From Lenzites betulinus (taxonomy: Eukaryota; Basidiomycota; Agaricomycetes; Polyporales; Polyporaceae), in NCBI GenBank assembly GCA_022264855.1, contig JABYQU010000034.1, positions 310,001 through 374,000 on the forward strand: a stretch of DNA of 64,000 bases, read 5' to 3'. Shown piece after piece: positions 10,133 to 22,384 of the stretch; position 1 is the first letter of the stretch, and every line of letters begins with the position of its first letter. The position numbers and the translations under genes are program-made. The notes under the pieces are model-generated. The model did not search any database. It saw only the letters and a program-made list of their open reading frames with translations, and was not told the origin of the DNA.

Positions 10133-12891
10133 TCACGCAGCGCTCACCAGCACCACGGACTCGCGGACCTCGCCCGCCCTCCTCTGCACCTCGTGGAACC
10201 AGTCGAGCGCTTTCTTTGCGCGCTGTTCCGTCTCTTCTGCGCTGTACACTTCACGGCCGTGTTCCTCCATCGCCGCACGGAAGCGCTCCTTGAGGTCCCA
10301 GGACGCCAACCGGAGCACCTTGCGCGTCTCGCGGCTAACCCGCGCTGAGTGCGAGCCCACGAACGAAGCGTCTTCGCCCAGTTCCTCAACTTCTCTCGCG
10401 AGCGTCGCCTTGATACGCCGGCCGACAGTGCGCGGGACCGTGCTCGGCAGCTCGAGAACGAAGTAGGTGGCGAGACCGATGGTGACGGCGCCCAGGACAG
10501 GAGCGGCCCATTTGCGCGCGGCCTCATTCTCCATGAGATCCCACACGCGGACGACGCCTTCGAACAGGCCCCGTGCGCCGAGCGCCTTTCCGCCGACCAT
10601 CGTGAGCGCGCCCAGGCCGACAGAAGCGAACCCGAGCGTGCTGACGGCCATGTCGTCCTTGCTCTCCGTCTTGCCCTCGCCGAAGTGCACCCAGAACTGG
10701 TGGTGGACGTCGAACAAGTCGAAGAACGTCGTGTCGAGCATGTCAGGGCGCTGAGCGAGGCCGATACCGAGACCGTAGATACCGCCAGCGACGACGGTAC
10801 CCGACGTCCGGCGAGACTTGCGGTTGCTCTTCTTGTCCGAGCGAACCGAGAACATCGCCTCAGGCATGAAGATACGCCTTGAGCGCTCTACACCTTCAGG
10901 GAGGTGCTCGTCACCGAGCTGCGTGATCTTGTTGACGGCGCCGCTAGTGACAGAACGAGCCTCGTCCTCCGCGAGCTTGACGGCGGCGTCCAGACTCGAG
11001 AGTAGCACGCTCCGCACATCGCGAACGTAGTCCCAAATACCGAGGAGGCCAGGGTAGGAGGGGAGGGAGATGGAGGAGTCCTCGATGCCGAGCTTGCCCT
11101 GCCCGACGCGTTCAACCGCATCGGAGAGAAGTTCCTTCGTCCGCATGCGCGTACGAGTGGCGCCGAGGTCCTCGACGGACTCGAGGCTCTCATCCAAAAC
11201 CTCGCGACCGCTCTTCATTTTCTCGAGAACGGGGCGAACGCGTTGGAGGTCGTTCAGAGCGCGGTCGAGCTCAGTCTGCGCTACGATAGCGTTTGCGCCG
11301 ACGAGCAAATCCACGTCGGCAAGCAGCTTGGTGAGGTACGTCGATGCCGGTGCGAGCTTCGACTTCGAACGCTTAACAAGGACGAAGGAGCGCAGCGATG
11401 ACTCGAGGGCGCTGAACGACTCCGAGCTCTCGTGAAGGGCGTGCTGGGAGTCAACGAAGTGGACGAGGTCCGCGGCGTCTTCATATGTCCGGGGGCTGAG
11501 CTGCTTGATTTGCTCCAGCACACGACGCCTACACTTGGCCTTGTCGCGAATCTGCTCGTACTTGTTGACGACAATAAAAAGGTACGCCTTCTCGTGGCTG
11601 GCGTTCGTCAAGAACTCCTTCGCGGAGAGTGTGAAGTGGTTTTCCGCAGAGACGACGAAAACCACGACGTCGATCTCCTCCTGCCTAGCGAAAACGCGGG
11701 TGGTGTGGGTGTTGTCACGGTTCAGACCGGGAGCGTCGATGAGTGATATATCGACGATCCCGTTGCTAAGGAGGGACGCTTGGGGATCACGGGGGTCGGC
11801 AAGGTAGACTTTCAGGACCTGCGAGTCGTTTTCGTTCTCAGAAACGATCGCGTCCAGATCCGGGAGGCTAGCGCGGGTAAACGTGCTTTCGTCCGCTACG
11901 GAGTACGTGACGCCTTCCTTGAGGATGTGGAGCTCCTCCTTGCCGCCGTTCTCCGAAGCGTCGTGCACCTCGCAGAACGCCGTAGTACAGGGCTGTTGGT
12001 CTACAGGCATAATTTCGCGGCCTAGAAGGGCGTTGACAAACGTCGATTTGCCGGCGTTCAGGTCTCCCGTGACAAGCACCTTGGAGGATGTATCTTCTAT
12101 GCGCGAGCGGAGCTTGTCGAGGTGGCCCACGGCGTTCAAGATACGGTCGTCAAGAAGGTTGGCAATAGAGGACTTTTCGAGTTGCGCTACAAGGGCAGCC
12201 GGGGAAGACGAGGATCCATGAGCACCGAGCTTGAGATCCAGGCGGAAGACATGGAAGTCTGATGCCTCTGCTGGAGAGACCAACCGGTCGCAGTCGTCAT
12301 CTGCTTCGGCGGGTTCCTCCTCATCCTTGTCCGCGATAGAGGCCAGAGTCACAGACCGAGTGAGACCAGCCTTCGCGGGACCAACGATGACATCAGCTGC
12401 GAACGAGGGATCATCGGGGAAAGACAGAGAGCGACGCATGCTCTTGCGCCGCGAGGAGTTCGAGGCTTCGGGAGCAGGCTGTTCACTGAGTTGAGGGTAG
12501 CGAACGACCCAGTGATCCTTGTTAAACTTGCGAAGGTCTCCAAGAATAGATGTTGTAGAATCCAGCGCGTGGAGGAGTCTGTATGTGTGTCAAAAACTTT
12601 GCACCCTGTCTGGACTGAGTAGATCACCAAGCAATGAGCGGGGCACGCAAAATCCGGATAGCGGCATTGTCAGTTGCAAGATGCAGAGCATGCACTGAAC
12701 TGACAATGGAGCAACCAGATCCTTACATGCTTCGCACAACCCAAAGGCACTCTCGGCAGTGTAAACACTCACTGATTCTTGTGTTCAACATAAACCTCCT
12801 GCACTCCTTCCACTAGATGTTTAGATGGGCTCTCCACCAAGGGCGGCGGCGACCCGACGCGAGAAGCGTTAGGGATATATGACAGAGCCAT
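10133..12891 (-). CDS. fzo1: Mitofusin-type dynamin GTPase of the mitochondrial outer membrane, 854 aa
   Basis: Exon 1 is 12891-12773 (MALSYIPNASRVGSPPP) and exon 2 is 12578-10133, separated by a 194-nt intron, long for this window. The GTPase domain shows GDLNAGKST (P-loop, about residues 211-219), DAPG in the switch-2 region and VVNKYE (G4). Hydrophobic segments between about residues 630 and 760 (IYGLGIGLA, GFASVGLGALTMVGG, VLGAVTIGLATYFVLEL) would anchor it in the outer mitochondrial membrane with both ends in the cytosol. The C-terminal helix after the anchor (VEELGEDASFV...RFRAAMEEHG) matches the second heptad-repeat region. Its role is mitochondrial fusion. Length and domain order fit fungal Fzo1. 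Confidence 0.9.
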
Positions 12892-14857
12892 TTTGTTTCA
12901 CAGAAACTGCTCGTAGTCACAGCAGCAGTAAGCAGCAAAGGTCGTCGTCGGTGGTGAAGGTGGTGCCGAAGGCCCGCGATGAGATGGGCATGTTGTCAGG
13001 ATAATTGGACCTTCTCACGCCACATTTATGGGCGGAGATAGTATTTATCATCTGCGGCAGCTCCGGCAGCACCACTAGACGCAAGCATTCTGATATGATT
13101 GTATAGCATTATTGAGACTCCACATCGGGCATGTAACTCAGCCCCGAGTCTTCCCGGCCACGCTGATTTGAATTTTGAACCTCATCCGCTCGGTCTAGTC
13201 GTCCACTAGTAATTCTGCATCATATTCTACTATGGACTGGACTGAGCCGAGACCAATGTCATAGCTTCATCTGGCACAAAACAAACGGGCACATCTAGCC
13301 AGAAGTCCCTTGGCATGGGGAATGAAGCCGACATTACGCCACTCAGCAAGCGACGGGCACCAGCAGGTAGTACGATTGAACGACTACAACCTGTCGTGTT
13401 TGCTACACTAGTGGTCAAGGAGTATCTAACTACTCGAGAAACCTCCTACTTCTAGGCACCTCACGTAGCATTCCAGATGGTCTCGTAGCGCGAAACATCA
13501 AATTAGCGCCTGAAAACGCCAAAAGAAAGTGGGTTGGGATCCAAACCTTGCGATTTTGGGTAGGCATTCCTTCCACAGCGGAGTCGCGGACCAAATGACG
13601 CCCCGAACCTATGCCTTCCATACAACGCGCATTAAAACGGCCTCGGAGGGCTCATTTTAGGCCCGGACCAGCCCAAGCCTCCGGGGGAAGGCATTGATTA
13701 GTATCATGCGGGATTCTGGCTCGCTCCGACCACGATGGATATGGAGTACACTCGCCGATGCGGCGAGTGGTACACAATTCACTCGCAGCGTGAGATGCCT
13801 GGGCGTGAGTGTTGTTATGTTGTACTTCGATATATGTTATGTTACGGCATGTGCTCATTTGCTCGTCATGCATGTAGGATACGCTAGGAGCAATGAAACC
13901 CTGGGTCCGTAGGCGGGGCCCCATTCATGCGGTGTGTTGTACATCCCTCCGTCCACTCATTATACCGATCCGGACCTGCTACATGCAGTATCCGGACGGC
14001 TGCTACTCTGCATCTATCAAATCACTCATCTCTCTATTTAGTAGCATCTGCCATTGTCCAGTCAACTCTTCGGTACTTTATAGGAGGCATCAAGGCCCAC
14101 TCCAGTCACGACCGTACTCTGCGGAGACCGGATGCACTTCTTTCATTCTCGCAACACCTACAGGCACGACTCTCTTCGGAGAGGACCCCTCGGATAGGGC
14201 TCAGGACCGGCCTTACGCCCAGCCAGGGGTGACAGCCGCACGTAGTCCGAGCATCCTGAACAGGGCTGTGGGAATGCAGAAGCTCCGAAGAGTGATACGT
14301 GTGTACCACACCCCCCAAATGAGGCGACGAACGGCGCCTGTGCGCTTGTGCGATAGATCATGTTCTTCATCTGCACTTCGTGCATCGACGCCCTATCCCC
14401 CATACTACATTGAATGTGGTCCAGAATCATCGGCGCAGCCACAGAAGAGCATAACGCCCATATGCTGCGATGTTTCGCGCCGGTAGACGCTGCTCTGGAG
14501 TTGCGGTGTTTAACGGGATCATGCGATGACAACTATTCCGAGCAGTCCGAGTCGCCGAGAATCCGATGTGCCTCAACTTCAGGCCCGCCCTCTCTTCCGC
14601 CCTTCCTCTTACCCCCCTCGTCGCCGCAAGTACCTATCAGGGATTTACCGGCGACATTGAGATACTGACAGCGCTGATACGTTCGGCACGTCCGGGGCCT
14701 GTGTCTTCTTCGCGTTCCGTGCAGTACGCGCGCGTTTCTGTGCCTGCTTCGTGCAGCTGCCACGCCGGCGGATTTCCCCCCAAGGACCGCCTTATAACAG
14801 TCGCTCGCCCTAGTGGGCGCGCAGGCGCAGCTTCGGTCCCCTCTGCCCCCTCCCAGT
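12892..14857. other. Gene-free stretch of about 2 kb
   Basis: This is the longest empty interval. ORFs of up to 197 codons occur but lack any splice-supported extension or recognisable motif. The first few hundred bases are the FZO1 promoter and the last few hundred the GH16 promoter, where CTTATAAC at 14791-14798 lies about 60 bp before the GH16 ATG. The middle could hold a decayed insertion, but I see no terminal repeats. Confidence 0.5.
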
Positions 14858-16471
14858 ATGTTTTCAGCGCGGACAGCCTGTGTGTTGCTCCTCCTGCCCG
14901 CGGCAGTCCTCTCCCAGTACAATCTGGTCAAGGAGTACGCCGGGGAGTCGTTCTTTGACGACTGGACCTTCTACAACCACTGTATGTCCGGACTCGCGGC
15001 AACGTATGCCCGATATGTGCTCACTGTCCGTCCCAGTCGACAATCTCACCAACGGAAATGTCAAGTGCGTGTGCGGTTGTACTCTGACCGCGGCGTCCGC
15101 TGACACTAGTGCACCACGCAGCTTCTTGGGAGACATCGATGCGTTCCATGACAAGCTGGCGTACATAAACGACGCAGGGAACGCCGTGATGAGGGTAGAC
15201 AACAGCTCCACGCTGAAGTTTAACCAAAACCGTAACTCGATCCGGATATCAACCAAAGACCAATTCACGGTAGGGTCTGTCTGGGTGGCAGATCTGCGGC
15301 ACGTGCCATACGGTGTGAGTATGCGCGGAACTACGCCTTGCATGAGATCGGCGTTGACTTCGCTGCCGTCGCACAGTGCTCCGTATGGGGTGCCTTCTGG
15401 TCATCGGCGCCGACATGGCCCGTGGGCGGAGAAGTGAGTTCAATGCCTCGCTCTATGTCCGAAGGTCACTAACTGGCTCTCCCTGCCCCAGATTGACACG
15501 TTCGAAGCGGTGAACCAGGATTACTACAGTCATATGGGCCTGCACACGAACCCCGTATGCCTTCTATATGATCGTCGTTCCGTTACGCTCGGACGCTCAC
15601 ACGGCTCCGTCAGGGATGTACCCATTCCAGCGATGCGGTCCAGTCCAGCAAGCTCATCAACTCCACGGACTGTTCGGTCCAGGCGAACGGCAACCAAGGG
15701 TGCGTCGTCTCGAATCCCACGCCAGCATCGTACGGCGCAGGTGCGGTCTTCCCCGAGGTGTCCGTCACGTCATCTTATGTCTAAATCTTGCATCTTAGAT
15801 TTCGCCAATTCGGGCGGCGGCGTGTATGTGACTCAATTCGACATTGACGGCATCTCGTAAGTTGGCGCGATCCTCTCGCCCCTCCGCAGTATACCCTGAC
15901 GCTTACGCACCACAGCATATGGTACTTCAACGTACGTGGCACGATGTGGTTTCAGCCGGTTGACAAGACAGCTGAACCTAACACCATTTTTACAGCGTAC
16001 CTCGATTCCTAGCTCCCTGCAAGGCAATGTTACCAGTATAGACACCACCACGCTTGGCATCCCTGTGGCGAATTGGCCGGCGGACGATTGTTCCATCAAC
16101 TCGTTCTTCCAGCCGCAGGAACTCGTCTTCGACATTACGTTATGCGGAGGTACGTGCCTGGTCCGACAGGTCTTGGTCCGACGGAGACGTTACGATACTG
16201 ACATCACCCGTGTGGCCCTGCAGACTACGCCGGCGCGTCGAGCGTGTTCTACCAGACATGCACCGGCGTGTGTTACGACGACTGGGTCCTCGGAGATCCG
16301 TCCAAGTACGATACGGCCTACTTTGAGGTGTCGTATGTGAGAGTGTACGGGCAGCCCGGGGAGCTCACCGTGCTCCAAGGCTCGAGTGGCCATCGATCCG
16401 CGGAGGCATATTGGATTGCGCCGCTGCTGATGGCGGTGGGAAGCATCCTGATGTTTATGCAGATTCTCTGA
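14858..16471 (+). CDS. GPI-anchored glycoside hydrolase family 16 protein, 355 aa
   Basis: Ten exons: 14858-14981, 15037-15064, 15122-15314, 15377-15433, 15492-15554, 15614-15740, 15799-15856, 15916-15931, 15996-16149 and 16224-16471 (1068 nt). A signal peptide (MFSARTACVLLLLPAAVLS) precedes the mature start QYNLVKEYAGESFFDDW. The GH16 active site GGEIDTFEAVN places the nucleophile at Glu134, the assisting Asp at 136 and the acid/base at Glu139; the Glu134 codon ends exon 4. Many NxS/T sites are present. The C-terminus (AYWIAPLLMAVGSILMFMQIL after a Ser-rich spacer) looks like a GPI-attachment signal. The probable substrate is a beta-1,3/1,4-glucan, for cell-wall remodelling or polymer breakdown. 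Confidence 0.9.
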
Positions 16472-17376
16472 GAAGGGTGTGGACTTTCGATCCGGCGCGC
16501 CACCCTGTTCCTTCGCTCGTTGTTGTGTATCCAATACTTACTTCGGTTCTGCAGCCTTGTATAGCCCCGGGGACCGCTTACGCACTAGACGACTAATTGT
16601 ATACCAGTGCTGCAACGTGGGCCGCCCGCCGGTCATCAGTTGAAACATTCCAGCTGTCCTGCGTGTTTTGGACGTACGACAGCTTCGTGGTGTGCGTCTG
16701 CGGCGACTGTCTGTGGCGCAAGAGATGCCTAGTGCGGGAGGCCGCAGGAAGCGCTGCGAGCGGCTGTGGATCGTCCGCGCTGGTGTGCGTGCCGTAAGGA
16801 GCTCCTCGAACGCAGCGATCGTGTAAACGACGACATCGGGCCCGTCGGCGGGGGCAATCCTAGATCCACGGCCGGTTCCAACGGCCAGCCGCCTTGGTCC
16901 GCACGACGCCCCGCGCTGGGACGGGGGTGATTGCACTGGGTGGCGCTGGCGTGTACTGTCAGCCATTGGTCAACGAGGGCCGCTGCGCCTCCGCCAGAGC
17001 GCGATCTCATTCCCGTGCGTGTCCTCTGCTCCTCCTCGGTTCTGCTCAGCGGGATCAATAATCAATTGTAGCTCCGGGGCGGCGCAGCGCGAGGCCTGTG
17101 AGGTCATACAGCATGCTCGGCGTGGCCGTAACCGACACCGAGCGCCTGCGTCGAGACTTGTCTTGTTCAGAGGCGGAGGGCCATCATCCTTTTTCCGCGT
17201 GTGTTCTCCGAGCACCCGTGTCAGCTCCAGACCCAACGCGGCTAGCAGATTTGAATGTTGCCGTAACACAGCAGACCGATTTCCTACTTAGCCGGCCACC
17301 GTCCTCGATCTCGGACGCAGCCAGTTTTCTGCACGTCCGCAACACCCCCGCCACTCAGAAGCACATCGCCCCCCAA
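16472..17376. other. Intergenic between GH16 and SDR genes
   Basis: No supported gene. The sequence is G+C-rich with short shadow ORFs only. Confidence 0.5.
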
Positions 17377-18590
17377 ATGCCTTCCGCATGCGACACCTTC
17401 AAGGGGCTTGCCGATACACCGACCCTCTTCAGTGTCGACGGGCTGGTGGCCGTCGTCACTGGTGGTGGAACAGGTACGTCCATTCGCAGACCGAATCATG
17501 CTCCGAGGTCCCCCCGCTTCCGCGCCTCCCTCCGAGAACACTGTCGCGGTAGCGCATGCTTATGTTGGTACCGGCACAGGGATCGGCCTCATGATTGCAC
17601 AGGCCTTGGAGCACAACGGCGCCACGGTGTACATCGTATCACGACGTCTAAGCGTGCTTGAAGAAGCCGCGCGCGAACACAATGTATGTGTCCCATCAGC
17701 ATCACGGTCCCGTGCCCCATATAGGCGGCACTACTGGACGCCGTGCTGATGAGCGTCCTGCGTATTCTCCCAGCGCCGGGGCAACATCATCCCCTTGCAG
17801 GGGGACGTCACTTCGCGCGAATCCATGCTGGCCGTCGCCGAAACGATCCGCCAGAGGCACGGCTACGTGAATCTGCTCGTGAACAATGCCGGAATGGCAA
17901 AGAGCTTCCTTCCCAAGCTGCCGGGGCCCGGAGAGGTCGATATGAAAAAGTACCAGGAGCTGCTGTGGAACGCGGGATCGCCCAACGAGTTTTCGGGCGC
18001 CTTCGACGCGAACGTCACCTCCGCCTGGTACTGCGCCGTTGCCTTCCTCGACCTCCTGGACGCGGCGAACAAGCGCGGCAACATGCCCGGCGTCACGAGC
18101 CAGATCATCACGGTTTCTAGCGGCGGCGCGTTCAGGAAGGACGACAAGGTGTTCAGCGTGCCGTACACGTTGAGCAAGTCGGCTGCGACCCACCTCGGCA
18201 AGATGCTCGCGCACTTCCTCAAGGACTGGAATATTCGGAGCAACATCATAGCCCCCGGTATCTTTCCATCGGGTGCGTCTATCGCGGAGGCTTGGTCTCT
18301 AGCCTCACCGAGGCCGGGCGCTGATTCGAGCTATGGCGTCACGCGCAGAGATGATTGAAGGTCTGATCTCGCAAGAGTACATAAACGCGGGCGTTCCGCT
18401 CCGCCGCGCCGGCACCATCGACGATATGGGCGGACTCATCCTCTTCTTGGCCAGCCGTGTGAGCTTTAATTTCGGCGAACGTACGCGGACGTGCTTCTGA
18501 CAGTGTCTCGTCCAGGCTGGTGCTTATATGAACGGCACCGTCCAACTCGTGGACGGCGGACGGCTTCTGCTGTTTCCCTCCACGTATTAG
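17377..18590 (+). CDS. Short-chain dehydrogenase/reductase, 300 aa
   Basis: Five exons: 17377-17473, 17580-17683, 17774-18272, 18331-18458 and 18516-18590 (903 nt). Classical SDR motifs are complete: the Rossmann glycine motif TGGGTGIG completed across intron 1, NNAG (residues 104-107), a serine at 182/183, and Tyr198 with Lys202 in YTLSK. This predicts an NAD(P)(H)-dependent oxidoreductase acting on an alcohol or ketone of unknown identity. There is no targeting peptide. The end GTVQLVDGGRLL is typical of the family. It converges on the P450 gene, with 279 bp between their stops. Confidence 0.88.
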
Positions 18591-18869
18591 TTGCTCCCGT
18601 CCGCGTGTGCGGAGTTAACCTATCTTGGATCACGCATACCGTAATACGCTGATGGAAGTCCGTATCGCCTACATTGGTGTACCAGACTACCACCGTTATC
18701 ATATATCTGTATAGTAATGTATCGCAACCGTTCAGGACACCTCCAACGCTACCCTCATGGGTCACTACGGCGAACTCACATCATCATTCCGGCAAAAGGC
18801 AAGCCGAGCCCATGACGGCTTTGAAAATACACGCTTCATTGAACTGCCCACGAGTGTTCGTCGGGCCGT

Positions 18870-21138
18870 CTACGAGATCCGTGTCACCTTGAGGAGCATC
18901 TCCGGGCTGTTGCTGTCCTCGCCCATAGTGGGGTACTGCACTGGGGCCGAGTTCCAGACGATCGGACGATCGGTCAATTCAAACTTGAGCTTTCGCAGCA
19001 GGGCTAACAAGATGATTTCTGCATGGTGTGTCAATACCGGGGGAAACCGTGAGACAGAAAATGAGACGGGACTCACTCATCTCAAGCTGCGCGAACTTGA
19101 AACCGCTGCAGATTGACAGCGTAAGAAAGGGCGGAGATCGGATCCCACGGAACACTCACATGCAGGCACGGGTGCCACCGACGAATGTCATCCTAGAGAG
19201 TGGTCGTGAGCATCACATGTGACTCTTCGTTGGTGAATAGAAAGGCGTACAGGTTGGCGTAAACGCTAGGGATATGCGCATCTTCTAGCGCTTGAGGCAG
19301 CTTGTCCAGCCATCGCTCAGGCTTCCATTCGTATGCGTCCTCGCCCCAGAGCTCCTTGTTCGTGTTGGACCCGGCCAAGTGTACGAGGATGAAAGTTCCC
19401 TTGACCAACGGCACCTCGGTCATTACGGAGCCGTCGATGCCGCGAATTGGCTTCGAAAGCGGAAGCGTGGTGTCCTTCCTGACACTGGGCAGATGTAATT
19501 CAGGGTCGTTGTCTTCATAGCGCGCTCGGAGCATATTCGGGAAATGACCTACTGCCGGGTGACAGATTGTACAGGCGTGAAGAGGCGTAACGTCTCGCGA
19601 ACGACGGCTTCCAGGTAGGGCAGCTTGGAGAGCTCGTCGTAGCCGACGTCTTCGTTGCCACATGCCTCGAGGAGTTCCGCACGAAGTTTATCCTGCACGT
19701 CTTGTCGTTCGGCGAGGAAGTTCAGTATCCGAGAAAGAACGTTCGATGAGGTGTCCATTCCGCCGAGGATGAACGTCCTAGGATGCGAAGAATATGAGGG
19801 GCGCGCAGAACGCCAACCGGCGTATACACTCACGTCATCTGGGCCACAAGCTCTTCGTCGGTATGCTTCTCCGCATCTGCAGCGACCATGTTCGCCTTGA
19901 CTAAAGCGTTTCCTGATGTGAGCAGCATGCAATCTCAGCCACACAGGGACTACTCACGCAAAAGGCTCAGGATGTCCTTCCCTTCTCCAATTTGGTGACC
20001 GAGCGCGTCGTCGCCCTTCTGCAGAGCGGCCTTCTTCTCGTCGATAATCTCGCGCGACCGCCGCTCCAAAGTGTTAGCGGTCCACATCATACGCTGCAAT
20101 GCCGCATTCGGCGTCCATTCGAACACCTTCTTGATAAGCCGTTCCGACAAGAAGCGCGACAGCAACGGAATCAACATCAGGAAGGGGTACGCGACGCCAA
20201 ACGTAGGGCTGAGAATGAACCGGTATTGTTAATTCCTGCCATACTCTTTACAGACTATTCACGACTCACAAAAAATTCTTGATGCAGTCGCCATATGCGT
20301 CCGCAGAGTCGCCGACAAGGCCGTCAAAGGAGGTCCCGAGCGCAGCCTGTCCCAGCATTTCGAGAGTCGTGCGCCCCATCCACCCATTGACGTCGACGAT
20401 GCCACCGTCTCTTACAGCACGCGACTCGATTGCATTCTCGAGCTGAATACCAGCTTGAGCTGCTATAGCTTGCAAATGATGATGCAGAACGGACGTACGC
20501 GGTTCGCGATGCCATAGAGGATATGTGTTATGTCGCGGAGGTGATTGACGGAGAAAACGGGATTCAGGAGTTTGCGTTGCTTCTTGTGCTGATCTCCGTC
20601 GACGGTGAGAAGACCAGGCCCGAGAAGCAGGCGTAGGTGCCTAGGTTAATATACTTATCAGCCGACGTGACTCTTGTTGCGTATCGATGAAAGACTTACC
20701 ACATTGACGAGTTGTTATGCCGGTAGTTCTCAACATCCTTTACGAAGATACTGTACATCGCCCTAGGATCGGAGACGTGCAACAATCGGGCCTATAAAAG
20801 CGCTGTATTAGTATCACCGCGAACAAAGTATGAGCACGGGCAAGAGAGCAACTTACGCCGAGCATCCCTCGAAGCCTGCACACATGCCCGTAGGTAGCTA
20901 TGAGTTCTCTCCATCGCAGCCACGATCTCCGGTCGCTGACCTCGACGAAGTTGCCTGTTGGGGTCGATCAGTTGACGGCTCATCGTGCGAGAGGGTGAAC
21001 CTACTCACCAACCACGAACGAAGGAGATGGTGGTCCGGGTATATTGTCCTGAGGGAGCCGCCGCTTGCCCACAAGGAAGAGCCACAGGATCGGGAGTATT
21101 GCCACAAGCGTGGCTGCTACAACGAGACTGTCTGCCAT
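18870..21138 (-). CDS. Cytochrome P450 monooxygenase, 544 aa
   Basis: Twelve exons: 21138-21009, 20954-20857, 20791-20700, 20640-20499, 20442-20270, 20208-19958, 19912-19834, 19777-19553, 19484-19251, 19192-19160, 19105-19077 and 19018-18870 (1635 nt). An N-terminal membrane anchor (LVVAATLVAILPILWLFLVG) is followed by the proline hinge IPGPPSPSF. The I-helix oxygen-binding motif is GGMDTS (about 327-332), the K-helix is ETLR (383-386), and the haem loop is FVGGTRACIGF with Cys485 as axial ligand. The haem loop is encoded by exons of 33 and 29 nt. The protein is probably ER-bound. It resembles the large Agaricomycete P450 families, but the subfamily and substrate cannot be set here. Confidence 0.9.
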
Positions 21139-22384
21139 ATCTGCCGGCGGTCAGTCCAATGAGGGTTTCGTGTGTTGGAAAAACATGAGCCACTACGCCA
21201 GTATATGTACACCGCAGAAATAATCACGCATCGGAACGCGGTAGAGGCCTGATCATGATGCCACCGCTGGCAACGTTGGTTCTGCCCGCCCGGCGCGCCA
21301 CCATGCAATCGGACAGGGGGGGTCAGGGGGGGTCGAACTCGGGCGCTGATTTGAGAACGCGATGCACTTCTCATGATGATGATGGTCCGTGCCCGAGTCG
21401 GAGTAACAGTAGGAAAGCGATTCGAACGACTGCTCGATAACGACCTGGGGCCCATAGGGCAGCATAGGGCCTGAGACACAAGCATCAAGGGGTGCTCCGA
21501 TAGCCTTCTTCGACTAGAGGGTAGGCACAATCCCTGGCTCTATAACAAAGTACTTTCCGATAGACGCAGAGTCGCTTGAGAGGCCCGCGCGCGGATCCCT
21601 CACGATTGTGATGGGTGTGGACGCTTTTTGCGAATTCGCCAACTACGTTTGATTTTAGCGGCCTGTTCCGGGTAGTCATCATGGCCGGACCTCTCGATTT
21701 CAGCGTGGGAGGCCCTTTTGGTCCGGACGAACCGCTGCTCAGAACTCCTGAGTCTGGATGGTCATCAGGCATCCGGCGCGTCGGAAAGCCTCAAGCCTAA
21801 CATGCCTCCTCCGCACGCCAGGTAGATTAACACGCGGTACAAGTTTCCATGTGTCAGCCTAGAGCGAGGCGCGCCTAGGGTCTTCACATGGATATCCATC
21901 GAGTTCAACTACAGGTCTTCGCGTTCTCGTCGACAATGACTGCCGTTCGAAGGCAAGTCATTACTGATGTGATCGTCTTGTCCGGCGGCCGGCATTGAAG
22001 AATCTCGGACTGCCCCTACTCATGTCCATGCAGTCAGCCTGCACCCCTCAGCAGGGGCGTCGCATCAGATGAGTAGCGGATCACACTAATGGCACCTACT
22101 AGAGCGACCCATCGTTCTAGATCTGCATCCGCGGACCCTTGGACGGCGCTCACCGCCAACCTTGTCAGGCTGTGGGTGTCAAGCTTCATAGCGACCATGT
22201 CTGCGCTACCGGGGTGGAGTGTCCTCAAAAACACAACTAAAATCTTCTCATGTTCGGCTGCTACGAAAACAAGCCTACTTTCGGCTAGAGCGTGAGCTAC
22301 ACTCGACGCCTTCGGGACGCTGGTTCCATTGCGGACCAAGGATTATAACACGCACCAAGTGAGTCATAGTATGACCGTATCCAT
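21139..22384. other. Intergenic, P450 promoter and 2OG-oxygenase 3' flank
   Basis: No gene supported in 1.2 kb. Short ORFs on both strands have no recognisable domains, and no repeat structure was found. Confidence 0.5.

Noticed and set aside
13893..14486. 197-codon plus-strand ORF in the 2-kb gene-free stretch
   Set aside because: Cys/Arg/Pro-rich with no conserved motif, no plausible splice partners and overlapping ORFs of similar quality in other frames.
17684..17773. Alternative acceptor (ATATAG) inside the second SDR intron
   Set aside because: It adds residues out of frame; the CCCAG acceptor gives the expected RRGNIIPLQGDVTS segment.
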